Counted from the first letter of the stretch, positions 1-8,785 are shown. The stretch: 44,348 bases of DNA from Rhodospirillaceae bacterium (GCA_027490975.1 JAIXXA010000126.1:1-44348), one strand, 5' to 3'. The notes: generated by a model from the letters alone, not told the origin. Made by a program: numbers and translations.

Positions 1-369
1 AAGCCCGTTGATGGTGGCCGCGCAGCCGTCGAAGATCTCGCGCAGCGAGAGCCGCTCGTCCACGAGGCGGGGCGGCCCCGCCTCGAACTTGGCTTGGTCG
101 AGAAGTTCGGTAACGGCTTCCGCCAGCTGCAGCGCAGACATGCGGATATCGCGGACGTAATCGACATAGCGCGGATCGCCGAGCGGGCCGAAATAGCCGC
201 CCTCCATGATCTCGGCAAAGCCTGCGATGGCGTTGAGCGGGCTGCGGAAATCGTGCACCAGCCGGGCCAGCAGCTGGCGCTGTTCGGCCAGACGCTTTTC
301 GGCGTCCCGGCGGCGCGCCTGTTCGGCGGCGAAGGCAGCTTCGGTCGGCGGTGGTTCGGACGAACTCAT
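1..369 (-). CDS. Sensor histidine kinase, N-terminal part (cut by window edge)
   Basis: The reading frame opens at an ATG at 369 and runs off the left end, so about 123 residues are visible. After a short charged, probably coiled-coil stretch (residues 10-35, rich in A/E/R/Q) comes the HisKA dimerisation helix with the H-box LVHDFRSPLNAIAGFAEIM, whose His would be the autophosphorylation site. The next helix (YVDYVRDIRMSALQLAEAV) is the second arm of the HisKA hairpin, followed by the usual LLDQAKFEAG link to the ATPase domain, which lies outside the window. No transmembrane segment precedes the H-box, so this form looks cytoplasmic. It starts 46 bp after the end of recJ on the same strand and may be read from the same transcript. 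Partner regulator and stimulus cannot be seen. Confidence 0.88.
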   Translation of the reverse strand, partial: MSSSEPPPTEAAFAAEQARRRDAEKRLAEQRQLLARLVHDFRSPLNAIAGFAEIMEGGYFGPLGDPRYVDYVRDIRMSALQLAEAVTELLDQAKFEAGPPRLVDERLSLREIFDGCAATINGL

Positions 370-415
370 AAGTATGATCAATAAGTCAAAATAATGAATG
401 CTTGTTTAACGGGCG

Positions 416-2155
416 CTATGCGCTTGCTGCATCCTCGATATGAAACTGCACGCGCACGGCGCCGCGATAGGTGTCGCGTTTGAGGCGCCCGACCAGATGC
501 AGCGACGCGCCGTCACCGCGCAGAAGCAGGCCCCCGAGTTCGCTGTCGAGGCTGCGGAACGCGATCGCCGCAAGCCGATTGCCGCGCGCATCCTGCAGAA
601 AGCAGCGCACATGGTTGGCGCCGACCACGTCGGCTTTGGCGATGCGCACGCCCGCCAGCACGAAGCGCGGCTCGGGATTGCCCATGCCGAAGGGGCCGAC
701 CTGCTCGAGCTCGTCGAGAAACGCGGGCGTTGCGGCCGACAACGGCACCACGTCGTCGTAGTCGAGCACGGTCGCGCGCGAGGCGCGTTTGAGATGCTCG
801 GACAGATGCGCGTCGAGAAAACGGCGCAGGTCGGGCAACGCCTCGCGCGCGACGGTGAGGCCTGCGGCATTGGCATGGCCGCCGCCATTGACGAGCAGAC
901 CCGCCTGGCGTGCCGCGATGGTCGCAGCGCCGATGTCCCAGCCGAAGGCCGAGCGCGCCGAACCTTTTCCGACGTCGCCGTCGAGAGCGATCACCAACGC
1001 GGGCCGGTCGAACCGGTCTTTGAGGCGGCTTGCAACGATGCCGATCACGCCCGGATGCCAGCCCTCGCCCGCCACGAGCGTGAGATCGTTCTGGTCTGCT
1101 TCGGCTTGCGCAAGGGCCGACGCCAGCACTTCGGCTTCGATGCGCTGGCGGTCGCGATTGTAGCCGTCGAGGCGCTTGGCAAGTTCGCCGGCCTCGACGG
1201 GATCGCGCGTGGTCAACAGGCGCACGCCCAGATCCGCCTCGCCCACGCGCCCGCCGGCATTGACGCGCGGGCCCAGCAGAAATCCCAGATGGAAAGCCTG
1301 CGGCGTTTCGGCCAGGCCCGCCACGTCGGCCAACGCCGCAATGCCGATGCGCCCGCGCGCCGCGATCGCCTTGAGGCCTTGTGCGACGAAAGCGCGGTTG
1401 AGGCCGGTCAGCGGCACCACGTCGGCGACGGTGCCGAGTGCGACCAGATCGAGCGCTTCGAGCAGATCGGGCGCTTCGCGCCCGCGCTTGCGCAAGGCGC
1501 GGTTCAGCGCCACGAGCAGCAGGAACGCAACGCCCACAGCCGCAAGCTGGCCGAGCTCGCTCGTCTGGTCGATGCGGTTCGGATTGACGATCGCGAAGGC
1601 CTGCGGCAGCGACACCTCCGCCGCATGGTGGTCGACGACGATGACGTCGAGCGAGGCTTCGGCGGCGGCCGCCAGCGGGGCATGGGCGGTCGTGCCGCAA
1701 TCGACCGTCACGACGACGCGCACGCCCTCTTGCGCAAGCTTCAGCAAGGCCGGCGCGTTGGGGCCGTAGCCTTCCTTCATGCGGTCGGGGATGTAGTGGC
1801 GAACCTTGGCGCCCAACGCTTCAAGATGGCCATGCAGCAGGGCCGCCGACGTGGCGCCGTCGACGTCGTAGTCGCCGAAGATCGCGATCGGCTCGCGCGC
1901 ATCGATGGCTGCGATCAGCCGGTCGACGGCCTTGTCCATGTCTTTAAGATGCGAGGGATCCGGCATCGCATCGCGGATCTTCGGCGCCAAGAACGCCGCC
2001 GCGCGTTCGGCATCCACGCCGCGTCCGGCCAGAATGCGCGCGACCGTTTCGCTGAGCCCCGCGCGCTGGGCAAGGGCCAGCGCCGTGCGCGCATCGCCCA
2101 AACGCGGCTGCCAGCGCCGCCCGAGAACGGAGCGCTCGAGCCCCGCGAAAATCAC
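416..2155 (-). CDS. recJ: Single-stranded-DNA-specific exonuclease RecJ
   Basis: RecJ degrades single-stranded DNA 5'-to-3' in recombination and mismatch repair. The 579-residue protein has the DHH phosphoesterase signature: GDYDVDG at residues 94-100 and VVDHH with the DHH triad at 175-177, both supplying metal ligands, then a DHHA1 domain with GGGHANAAG near residue 400 and a C-terminal OB-like domain ending VQFHIEDAASA. Length matches the family. The start chosen is GTG at 2155: it overlaps the glpX stop as GTGA, the first residues (VIFAGLERSVLGRRW) resemble RecJ N-termini, and no in-frame ATG lies nearby. It is the last gene of the aminotransferase-hom-glpX-recJ run, an order common in Alphaproteobacteria. 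Translation is probably coupled to glpX. Confidence 0.95.
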   Translation of the reverse strand: MIFAGLERSVLGRRWQPRLGDARTALALAQRAGLSETVARILAGRGVDAERAAAFLAPKIRDAMPDPSHLKDMDKAVDRLIAAIDAREPIAIFGDYDVDGATSAALLHGHLEALGAKVRHYIPDRMKEGYGPNAPALLKLAQEGVRVVVTVDCGTTAHAPLAAAAEASLDVIVVDHHAAEVSLPQAFAIVNPNRIDQTSELGQLAAVGVAFLLLVALNRALRKRGREAPDLLEALDLVALGTVADVVPLTGLNRAFVAQGLKAIAARGRIGIAALADVAGLAETPQAFHLGFLLGPRVNAGGRVGEADLGVRLLTTRDPVEAGELAKRLDGYNRDRQRIEAEVLASALAQAEADQNDLTLVAGEGWHPGVIGIVASRLKDRFDRPALVIALDGDVGKGSARSAFGWDIGAATIAARQAGLLVNGGGHANAAGLTVAREALPDLRRFLDAHLSEHLKRASRATVLDYDDVVPLSAATPAFLDELEQVGPFGMGNPEPRFVLAGVRIAKADVVGANHVRCFLQDARGNRLAAIAFRSLDSELGGLLLRGDGASLHLVGRLKRDTYRGAVRVQFHIEDAASA

Positions 2156-3126
2156 GGGCCGGGCTTCACCCGGTGATTGTGCGTGGCTTCGATCACGCGC
2201 ACCGTACCTGTCTTCGAGCGCATCACGATCGAATGGGTGGACGAGCCGCCGGGGAAGCGGCGAATGCCCTTCAGCATCGAGCCGTCGGTCACGCCCGTGG
2301 CCGCGAACATCACGTCGCCCTTGGCGAGTTCGAGGATCGTGTATTTCTTCGAAAGGTCCTTGACGCCGAGACGGGCCGCGCGGCCGCGCTCGTCGTCGTT
2401 GCGGAACAGGAGGCGCCCCTGGATCTGGCCGCCGATGCAGCGCAAGGCCGCGGCAGCCAGCACGCCTTCGGGTGCGCCGCCCGAGCCCATGTAGAGATCG
2501 ACGCCCGAGCCCGCACTCGCCGTCGCGATCACGCCCGACACGTCGCCGTCCGAGATCAGCATGATGCGCGCACCCGCCTCGCGCACCTTGGCGATCAGTT
2601 CGGCATGGCGCGGCCGGTCGAGGATGCAAGTCACGAGGTCGGAGATCTCGACGCCTTTGGCCGCGGCGAGGTTCTTGAGATTGGTTTCCGGGCTGTTGTC
2701 GAGATCGACCACACCCTCGGGCAGGCCGCCGCCGACGGCGATCTTGTCCATGTACACGTCGGGCGCGTTGAGGAAACCGCCCTGCTCGGCCATCGCGATC
2801 ACGGCGAGCGCGTTGGGCCCGCCCTTGGCGGTGATGGTCGTGCCCTCGAGCGGATCGAGGGCGATGTCGACGCGCGGACCGCCCTGGCCCACCTTCTCGC
2901 CGATATAGAGCATGGGCGCTTCGTCGCGCTCGCCTTCGCCGATCACGACGGTGCCGTCGATGGCGAGCGAGTTGAGCGCCTTGCGCATCGCGTCGACCGC
3001 CGCCTGGTCGGCGGCCTTCTCGTCGCCGCGCCCCATCAGGCGCGAAGCGGCAAGGGCCGCCGCTTCGGTCACGCGCACGACTTCGAGCGCGAGATTGCGG
3101 TCGAGATGCAGGGAAGAATTGGGCAT
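2152..3126 (-). CDS. glpX: Class II fructose-1,6-bisphosphatase (GlpX)
   Basis: GlpX hydrolyses fructose 1,6-bisphosphate to fructose 6-phosphate in gluconeogenesis. The 324-residue protein has the class II hallmarks: an early GRGDEKAADQAAVDAMR helix, the metal site GEGERDEAPML, the LDPLEGTT motif (Asp/Glu metal ligands and substrate contact) and a Gly-rich GSGGAPEGVLAAAAL segment. The ATG at 3126 gives the family N-terminus MPNSSLHLDRNLALEVVRVTEAAALA. It lies 29 bp after hom, and its TGA overlaps the GTG of recJ. A sedoheptulose-bisphosphatase side activity is known in this family but cannot be judged here. Confidence 0.95.
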   Translation of the reverse strand: MPNSSLHLDRNLALEVVRVTEAAALAASRLMGRGDEKAADQAAVDAMRKALNSLAIDGTVVIGEGERDEAPMLYIGEKVGQGGPRVDIALDPLEGTTITAKGGPNALAVIAMAEQGGFLNAPDVYMDKIAVGGGLPEGVVDLDNSPETNLKNLAAAKGVEISDLVTCILDRPRHAELIAKVREAGARIMLISDGDVSGVIATASAGSGVDLYMGSGGAPEGVLAAAALRCIGGQIQGRLLFRNDDERGRAARLGVKDLSKKYTILELAKGDVMFAATGVTDGSMLKGIRRFPGGSSTHSIVMRSKTGTVRVIEATHNHRVKPGP

Positions 3127-3155
3127 CGTTGGTACTCCGTCGCGTTTCAAACGAA

Positions 3156-4463
3156 CTAAAGGCTTTCGATCCGCACGACGACCGGCGGCTCGAGCACGGC
3201 GCCGAGGGCGGCAATGCGCGCCAACGCCTTGGCCATCGCGGCTTCCGACGTCTCGTGCGTGACCAGCACCACGGGCACGCGTTCGTCGGGTGCGCGCCCG
3301 CGCTGCAGCATCGAGGCAAGGCTCACCGCCTCGTCGCGCAAGGCGGCCGTCACGTCGGCGATAACGCCGGGCCGGTCGACCACGTCGAGGCGGATATAGT
3401 AGCTGCCGCGGCGGGCGGAAATGGCGAGACGGGCCGGCTCGGCCAGCTTGCCCGCCGGCACCTGGAAGGTCATCGGCCGGCGGCCGTGCGCGATATCGAC
3501 GAGATCGGCGACAACGGCCGATGCGGTCGGCCCGGCCCCTGCCCCGCGCCCTTCGCACACGAGGCGGCCCACGAAATCGCCCTCGGCCACGACGGCGTTG
3601 TAGACGTCTTCGACGTGCGCGATCGGGGTTTCGAGCGGCACCATGCACGGATGCACGCGCTGCATGAGGCCGCCCGCGCCCAGCTCGGCAATGCCGAGCA
3701 GCTTGATGCGGTAGCCGAGCTCGCGCGCGAACTGGATGTCCTGCGCGCCGACGCGGCGAATGCCTTCGACATGCACGCCTGCAAAATCGATCTTGGTGCC
3801 GAACGCCACGCCGGCGAGGACGGCAAGCTTGTGCGCGGCATCCACGCCGTCCACATCGAAGCTCGGATCGGCTTCGGCGTAGCCGAGTTTCTGCGCGTCT
3901 GCCAGAACGTCGCCGAACGCCGCCCCGGTCTTGCGCATCTGCGTGAGGATGTAGTTGCAGGTGCCGTTCAAGATGCCATAGACGCGCGAGATGCGGTTGG
4001 CGGCCAAACCCTCGCGGATCGCCTTGATGATCGGAATGCCGCCCGCCACCGCCGCCTCGTAGGCGATGGTGAGGCCCTTGGCTTCGGCCGAGGCCGCAAG
4101 CGCGGTGCCGTGATGGGCGAGCAGCGCCTTGTTGGCGGTCACCACGTGGCGCCCGGCCGCGATCGCGGTTTCGCACACGGCGCGCGCCACGCCTTCCGAG
4201 CCGCCGATAAGTTCGACGACCACGTCGCACGGCGCTTCGCGCGCCATTGTGGCCGCATCGTCGAACCACGCGATCTTGGCAAGATCGAGCCCGCGGCCCT
4301 TCGTGCGGTCGCGCGCGCTCACGGCCACGATCTCGAGCGGACGGCCGCCGCGTTCGGCGATCAAAGCGCCGTTCTTGGCCAGAAGCTGCACGACCCCGGC
4401 ACCGACCGTGCCGAGACCTGCGATGGCGATTCGGAGGGGGGCGGGGCGAAGCGGCGTGCTCAT
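3156..4463 (-). CDS. hom: Homoserine dehydrogenase
   Basis: Reduces aspartate semialdehyde to homoserine with NAD(P)H, the branch to threonine, methionine and isoleucine. The 435-residue protein starts with a Rossmann fold (IAGLGTVGAGVVQLLAKN), has the catalytic-domain sequence TANKALLAHHG and the substrate-binding YEAAVAGGIPIIKAIREG, then YGILNGTCNYILTQM. The C-terminal ~80 residues (LDVVDRPGVIADVTAALRDE) form an ACT domain, which in this family gives threonine feedback inhibition. The ATG at 4463 overlaps the aminotransferase stop as ATGA, so translation is likely coupled. Asd, the preceding step, is encoded separately at 17.4 kb. Confidence 0.96.
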   Translation of the reverse strand: MSTPLRPAPLRIAIAGLGTVGAGVVQLLAKNGALIAERGGRPLEIVAVSARDRTKGRGLDLAKIAWFDDAATMAREAPCDVVVELIGGSEGVARAVCETAIAAGRHVVTANKALLAHHGTALAASAEAKGLTIAYEAAVAGGIPIIKAIREGLAANRISRVYGILNGTCNYILTQMRKTGAAFGDVLADAQKLGYAEADPSFDVDGVDAAHKLAVLAGVAFGTKIDFAGVHVEGIRRVGAQDIQFARELGYRIKLLGIAELGAGGLMQRVHPCMVPLETPIAHVEDVYNAVVAEGDFVGRLVCEGRGAGAGPTASAVVADLVDIAHGRRPMTFQVPAGKLAEPARLAISARRGSYYIRLDVVDRPGVIADVTAALRDEAVSLASMLQRGRAPDERVPVVLVTHETSEAAMAKALARIAALGAVLEPPVVVRIESL

Positions 4464-5698
4464 ACGGCGGCTTTTTTCTTCTGCGTCGGCGGCTCGGGCA
4501 GGCGTTCGGGCGCCGCCATGAATTGTTTGATCGCGCGCACGGCCTGGCGGATGCGCTGCACGTTTTCCACCAGCGCAAGGCGCACATGCGTGTCGCCGTA
4601 TTCGCCGAACCCGATGCCGGGCGACACCGCAACCTTGGCCTCGCGCATCAAGAGCTTCGCAAATTCGAGCGAACCCAACGCCGCGTATTGCGGCGGGATC
4701 GGCGCCCAGGCGAACATCGAGGCGGGCGGATTGGGCACGTCCCATCCGGCCTGCTGCAGGCCCTGGATCAGCACGTCGCGGCGCTGCTTGTAGATTTCGC
4801 GCGCCTCGACGACGCAATCCTGCGGCCCGTTGAGGGCAGCGGCGGCCGCCACCTGCACGGGCGTGAACGCGCCGTAGTCGAGATAGCTCTTGATGCGCGC
4901 GAGCGCCTTGATCAGCGTTTTGTTGCCGGCGGCAAAACCCACGCGCCAGCCGGCCATCGAATAGGTCTTGCTCATCGAGGTGAATTCGATGGCGACGTCC
5001 TTGGCGCCCGGCACCTGCAGGATCGACGGCGGCGGCACGTCGTCGAAATAGATCTCCGAATACGCAAGATCGGAGAGGATCCAGATTTTGTGTTCGCGGC
5101 AGAACGAAACGCAGCGCTCGTAGAACGCCAGATCGACGACCTGTGCCGTCGGGTTCGACGGATAGTTCAAGATCAGCGCCAAGGGCTTCGGCACCGAGTG
5201 CTTGACCGCGCGCTCCATGGCCGCGAAAAACGCTTCCACGCCGGCGGGTGTGGACACGTCGGTCGGCAGATGGCGGATCGAAGCCCCCGCCATGATGAAG
5301 CCGTAGGGATGGATCGGATAGCTCGGGTTCGGCACCAGGATCACGTCGCCGGGGCTCGTGATCGCCTGCGCCAGATTGGCGAGGCCTTCCTTGGAGCCGA
5401 GGGTCACGATCGTCTCGGTTTCGGGATCGAGCTCGACGCCGAAGCGGCGCCCGTAATAGGCCGCATGCGCGCGGCGCAGGCCCGGAATGCCCTTCGACAT
5501 CGAATAGCGATGCGTGCGCGGATCCTGCACGGCCTCGGTCAGCTTCGCCACGATATGCGCGGGTGTAGGCAGATCGGGATTGCCCATGCCGAGATCGATC
5601 ACATCGTCGCCGACGGCGCGGGCCTTGGCCTTCTGCGCGTTCACTTCGGCGAACACGTAGGGCGGCAGGCGCTTGATGCGATAGAAATCGTCTTGCAT
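4460..5698 (-). CDS. PLP-dependent class I/II aminotransferase (AlaC/aspartate aminotransferase-like)
   Basis: A fold-type I aminotransferase of 412 residues. Visible features: the N-terminal MQDDFYRIKRLPPYVFAEVNAQKAKARA typical of the AlaC/LL-DAP-aminotransferase-like group, DLGMGNPDLPTP, the cofactor-contact region ILNYPSNPTAQ, and the PLP-lysine site SMSKTYSMAGWRVGFAAGN with Lys near residue 244. The ATG at 5698 is chosen over one 24 bp upstream because MQDDFYRIKRLPPY is the conserved start. It heads the run with hom, glpX and recJ and overlaps hom by ATGA. The hom linkage fits use of amino donors in aspartate-family synthesis, but substrate (alanine, aspartate or other) cannot be fixed from sequence. 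A lysine/alanine tail (TQKKKAAV) ends the protein. Confidence 0.93.
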   Translation of the reverse strand: MQDDFYRIKRLPPYVFAEVNAQKAKARAVGDDVIDLGMGNPDLPTPAHIVAKLTEAVQDPRTHRYSMSKGIPGLRRAHAAYYGRRFGVELDPETETIVTLGSKEGLANLAQAITSPGDVILVPNPSYPIHPYGFIMAGASIRHLPTDVSTPAGVEAFFAAMERAVKHSVPKPLALILNYPSNPTAQVVDLAFYERCVSFCREHKIWILSDLAYSEIYFDDVPPPSILQVPGAKDVAIEFTSMSKTYSMAGWRVGFAAGNKTLIKALARIKSYLDYGAFTPVQVAAAAALNGPQDCVVEAREIYKQRRDVLIQGLQQAGWDVPNPPASMFAWAPIPPQYAALGSLEFAKLLMREAKVAVSPGIGFGEYGDTHVRLALVENVQRIRQAVRAIKQFMAAPERLPEPPTQKKKAAV

Positions 5699-5932
5699 GG
5701 CGGTACGAGGCCTTTTCCTCAACGACGGAGCAGCGGGTCAGAATCGGGCCAAAACGCCCGGTTCGCGGGCCCCCTATCTACAGCGAAGCCCAAGCGAACG
5801 CATCCGGAAAAAAGGGGCGCTGCGCGCGACGGCCTGCAAAAACCGGATGGAAGACATGCGCGCCGTTTGGTTGCGGTCGCGCACGGCCGAATCTAAAACA
5901 AAACCAACCGTATAAGAAGGACAAGACGCGCC
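5699..5932. promoter_or_regulatory. Divergent intergenic region, aminotransferase operon / azlCD
   Basis: A 234-bp spacer between diverging operons that must hold both promoters. The part nearest azlC becomes A-rich (around 5893-5925) and carries AAGAAGGA at 5914-5921, a good ribosome-binding site. No single convincing -35/-10 pair was found on either strand. The apparent readings on both strands are GC-frame shadows without family resemblance. Confidence 0.4.
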
Positions 5933-6007
5933 ATCGCAAACCCAGTCCCCGCGCCTGTTGTATTCACCTGGGACGGCTTCAAGCGCGGCTTTTTCCGCGC
6001 CCAGCCG

Positions 6008-6664
6008 ATGGCCGTGGGCGTGTTTGCGTATGGCGTGGCGTTCGGCTTGCTGGCCCAGGAGGCGCAGCTGTCGCTGGCCGAAGCCGCGACGATGAGCGCG
6101 CTCGTCTATTCCGGCACGGCGCAGCTTGCGACGGTAAGCGCGCTTGGGGCGAGTGCCGGCACGGCAACGCTTGCGATCGCGCTCGCGGTGCTGCTGCTCA
6201 ATGCGCGCTACCTGCTCTACAGTGCGGCCTTCCGCCCGTGGCTCGGGCCCCTGCCCGCCTACCAGACCTATCCGATGCTGTTTTTCATGGGCGACGGCAG
6301 CTGGGTTCTGTCGATGCAGGCCCATGCCAAGGGCGAACGCGACGGCGGCTTTCCGTTCGGGGCCAGCATCGCGATGTTCTTTCCGTGGCTGCTCGGCACG
6401 CTTGCCGGCGTGGTCGCCGCCGGCCTCGTCGCCAACCCGGCTTTGCTGGGGCTCGATTTCATGCTCGTCGCGTTTTCGGCCGCGATGGGCCTCAGCATGT
6501 TCAAACTGCAGCGCAGTTGGAGCGGGGTGATTGCCGCAGCCGCAACCGCGTTGCTCGTCGACCGCTTCGCACCCGGCGGCTGGACGATCGTGGCGGCGGG
6601 CTTGGTCGGCGGCCTCGTAGCCTATGTGCGCTTCAAGCCGCCAGCTCCGGCACCGACGCCATGA
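6008..6664 (+). CDS. azlC: AzlC-family branched-chain amino acid exporter, large subunit
   Basis: AzlC and AzlD together form an inner-membrane exporter for branched-chain amino acids. The visible protein has several hydrophobic segments, the family motif ALVYSGTAQLATVSAL, LNARYLLYSAAFRPW, and a YQTYPMLFFMGDGSW loop. The first ordinary start in frame is ATG 6008, giving 218 residues. However, the reading frame is open back to 5897 and encodes ANPVPAPVVFTWDGFKRGFFRAQP, which fits the family's usual N-terminus, and a strong AAGAAGGA sits 11 bases before an ATC at 5933. True translation may begin at that ATC (243 residues). azlD follows with an ATGA overlap. Confidence 0.88.
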   Translation: MAVGVFAYGVAFGLLAQEAQLSLAEAATMSALVYSGTAQLATVSALGASAGTATLAIALAVLLLNARYLLYSAAFRPWLGPLPAYQTYPMLFFMGDGSWVLSMQAHAKGERDGGFPFGASIAMFFPWLLGTLAGVVAAGLVANPALLGLDFMLVAFSAAMGLSMFKLQRSWSGVIAAAATALLVDRFAPGGWTIVAAGLVGGLVAYVRFKPPAPAPTP

Positions 6665-6963
6665 ATATCCGCCCTGATATTCTCACGGTGCTGCTGGCCG
6701 CCGGTGCGGTCGCGTTTTTCTGCCGCGCGGCAGGATTCTTTCTGATGCGCTTCGTGCCGATCACGCCAAGGCTCGAAGCGGCGTTGCGCGCAACCCCGCT
6801 TGCCGTGATGGTCGGCATTTGCGCGCCGGTTGTCGCCCGCGGCAACCCAACCGAACTCGCCGCCCTTGGCGTAGTCGCACTCGCAACGAAGCTCACCGGC
6901 AGCGACGTTCTGGGCGCTCTCGCGGGCGTGGTCGCAGTTGCGATCTTGCGCGCGTTGTTCTGA
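6661..6963 (+). CDS. azlD: AzlD-family branched-chain amino acid exporter, small subunit
   Basis: A 100-residue hydrophobic protein with three to four membrane segments (ILTVLLAAGAVAFFCRAAGFFLM; PLAVMVGICAPVVA; VLGALAGVVAVAILRAL), the size and pattern of AzlD. The ATG at 6661 overlaps the azlC stop (ATGA), the standard pairing of these subunits. The PRLEAALRATPLAVM stretch is the conserved family core. A terminator hairpin follows at 6978-7003. Confidence 0.9.
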   Translation: MNIRPDILTVLLAAGAVAFFCRAAGFFLMRFVPITPRLEAALRATPLAVMVGICAPVVARGNPTELAALGVVALATKLTGSDVLGALAGVVAVAILRALF

Positions 6964-6977
6964 AAGCGCGCACAGAA

Positions 6978-7003
6978 AAGGGGGGCAATCGCGCCCCCCC
7001 CTT
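6978..7003. terminator. GC-rich hairpin between convergent azlD and OYE genes
   Basis: The arms AAGGGGGGC (6978-6986) and GCCCCCC with extra C's then TT (6993-7003) enclose a six-base loop. It sits 15 bp after azlD and 19 bp before the end of the convergent Old Yellow Enzyme gene, so it can serve as a bidirectional terminator. The A-run before and TT after the stem give short U tracts on either strand. Confidence 0.65.
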
Positions 7004-7021
7004 CGCGACAGATCGAATGCT

Positions 7022-8128
7022 TTACGCGGCCTGGCCGTAGTCGGTGTAGCCCTTCGCACCGCCGCCGTAGAAGGTGCTGCGGTCGTAGGGATTGAGCGGC
7101 AGGTTTTTGGCCAGACGCTGCACGAGATCCGGGTTCGAGATGAACAGACGCCCGAACGCGACCGCATCGGCCGTCTTGTCGCGCAAGGCGGCAAGGGCAC
7201 TGTCGCGCGTGAAGCCGCCCGCCCCGATCAGCACGCCCTTGAAAACGGCGCGCATCATCGCACCGGTCTTGGGCGCATCGTGGTTGATGTTGTCGTCGCC
7301 GCCCGCCGAGGTCGCGCGCGGCTCGATCACATGCATGTAGGCGATCTTGCGCTTGTCGAGTTCGTTTGTCACGTAGCCGAACAAAGCCGGCGGGTCGTCG
7401 TCGCGCATGTCGTTGGCGAGGCCGTAGGGCGACAGGCGAACGCCCACGCGGCCCGCCCCCCACACCGCGATCGCAGCATCGACGGTTTCGAGCAGCAGAC
7501 GTGCTCGGTTCGCGATTCCGCCGCCATAGGCATCGGTGCGCGTGTTGCTGCCCGACTGCAGGAACTGGTCGAGCAAATAGCCGTTCGCCCCGTGCACTTC
7601 CACGCCGTCGAACCCGGCGCGCTTGGCGTTCTGGGCCCCTGCCGCAAACTGCGCGACGATGCCGGGGATCTCGCCGGTCTCGAGGGCGCGCGGCGTTTCG
7701 AACGCGACCGGCTTCCAGTCCGGTCCAAACGTGCCGCCCGAGGGCTGGATCGCCGACGGGGCCACCGGCAGAAGGCCGCCCGGCTGCAGCGAGCGATGCG
7801 AGATGCGCCCGACATGCCAAAGCTGCAGCACGATGCGCCCGCCTGCTTTGTGGACCGCATCGGTCACCTTCGCCCAGCCGGCGACCTGCGCGTCGCTGTG
7901 GATGCCGGGCGTGGCCGGATAGCCCACGCCAACCGGCGACACTTGCGTGGCTTCGCTCACGATGAGCCCGGCGCCTGCGCGCTGGGCGTAGTAGAGCGGC
8001 GCAAGTTCGCCCGGCACGTTGCCGTCGGCCGAGCGCATGCGCGTGAGCGGCGCCATCACGATGCGGTTGGCAAGCGCAAGATCACCTACATTTAAAGGTT
8101 GCAGAAAAGAAGACGTTTCGGCAGACAT
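7022..8128 (-). CDS. Old Yellow Enzyme family alkene reductase (NemA-like)
   Basis: A 368-residue flavoprotein of the OYE family, which reduces electrophilic alkenes, nitro-compounds or quinones with NAD(P)H and FMN. Visible features: MAPLTRMRSADGNVPGELAPLYYAQRA in strand beta1, the FMN loop LQLWHVGRISH, substrate-binding His179/Asn182 in GVEVHGANGYLLDQFLQSG (the His/Asn pair of the family), and the C-terminal VAFGRLFISNPDLVQRL phosphate-binding segment. The ATG at 8128 begins MSAETSSFLQPLNVGDL. It is 37 bp downstream of a tetR gene on the same strand, the usual layout of nemRA-type operons, so induction by reactive electrophiles is a reasonable inference. Confidence 0.95.
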   Translation of the reverse strand: MSAETSSFLQPLNVGDLALANRIVMAPLTRMRSADGNVPGELAPLYYAQRAGAGLIVSEATQVSPVGVGYPATPGIHSDAQVAGWAKVTDAVHKAGGRIVLQLWHVGRISHRSLQPGGLLPVAPSAIQPSGGTFGPDWKPVAFETPRALETGEIPGIVAQFAAGAQNAKRAGFDGVEVHGANGYLLDQFLQSGSNTRTDAYGGGIANRARLLLETVDAAIAVWGAGRVGVRLSPYGLANDMRDDDPPALFGYVTNELDKRKIAYMHVIEPRATSAGGDDNINHDAPKTGAMMRAVFKGVLIGAGGFTRDSALAALRDKTADAVAFGRLFISNPDLVQRLAKNLPLNPYDRSTFYGGGAKGYTDYGQAA

Positions 8129-8165
8129 CGGAAGTTCCTTTCGTTGGCTTGGAAGAGAGGCGGTC

Positions 8166-8777
8166 TTAAGTCGGGGGGCGGGCGGCGCGGCGCTTGGCCG
8201 GGGCCAGAACCCCGCCGAAAACGACGCGTTTGAAGGTTTCGAGCGGCTCCAAATCGCGCGACACTTTGGTGCGGATCATCGCCCCTTGCCACGCGTCGAT
8301 CACGAAACGCGCGAGCGTGTCGGCATCGGGCGAGGGCGCCAAATCGCCGCGCGCTTGCGCCTCGGCTATGCAGGCGGTCACGGGCGCGCGCCATTCGTCG
8401 AGCACGCCGTTCAACTTGTCGCGCAACACGTCGGCGGCCCCGTTGGCCTCGGCGCACAGCGTGCCGATCATGCAGCCCTGCCCGCTTCTGTCGCGCGCGT
8501 AGCTGACGATGGCGTCGAAATAGACTTCAAGACGGGCAAGCGGCGGACGCGATTTGTCGCCGAGCAGCTCGGCCATGATCGGCCGCATGCGCCCGAAATA
8601 CACATCGACGATCTCGGCGCCGAATGCGTCTTTCGAGGCGAAATGGTTGTAGAACGAGCCCTTGGGCACGCCGGCCGCGTCGGCGATCTCCTGCACGCCG
8701 GCTTGCGCAAAACCTTGCTTCAGCACGACCTGCAGGCCCTGCTCGACGATCTCGGATTTTTTCGATACACGCGCCAT
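8166..8777 (-). CDS. TetR/AcrR-family transcriptional regulator
   Basis: A 203-residue regulator with an N-terminal TetR helix-turn-helix (VEQGLQVVLKQGFAQAGVQEIADAAGVPKGSFYNHFASKDAF, about residues 10-51) and a helical ligand domain containing a Cys in GQGCMIGTLCAEANG, where related repressors sense electrophiles. The ATG at 8777 is preferred over the in-frame TTG at 8786 because it follows a promoter with predicted start of transcription only a few bases upstream. Two copies of GACCG-NN-CGGTC lie just upstream, consistent with autorepression and control of the downstream OYE gene. No obvious Shine-Dalgarno is seen. Confidence 0.93.
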   Translation of the reverse strand: MARVSKKSEIVEQGLQVVLKQGFAQAGVQEIADAAGVPKGSFYNHFASKDAFGAEIVDVYFGRMRPIMAELLGDKSRPPLARLEVYFDAIVSYARDRSGQGCMIGTLCAEANGAADVLRDKLNGVLDEWRAPVTACIAEAQARGDLAPSPDADTLARFVIDAWQGAMIRTKVSRDLEPLETFKRVVFGGVLAPAKRRAARPPT

Positions 8778-8785
8778 GGAGCGCA

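Noticed and set aside
440-2176. Long open frame opposite recJ and similar frames opposite other genes (13359-16751 minus, 29576-32881 plus, 42072-44144 plus)
   Set aside because: They lie fully opposite genes with clear family motifs, are rich in Arg/His/Ala/Asp as expected for GC-rich complement frames, and show no domain.
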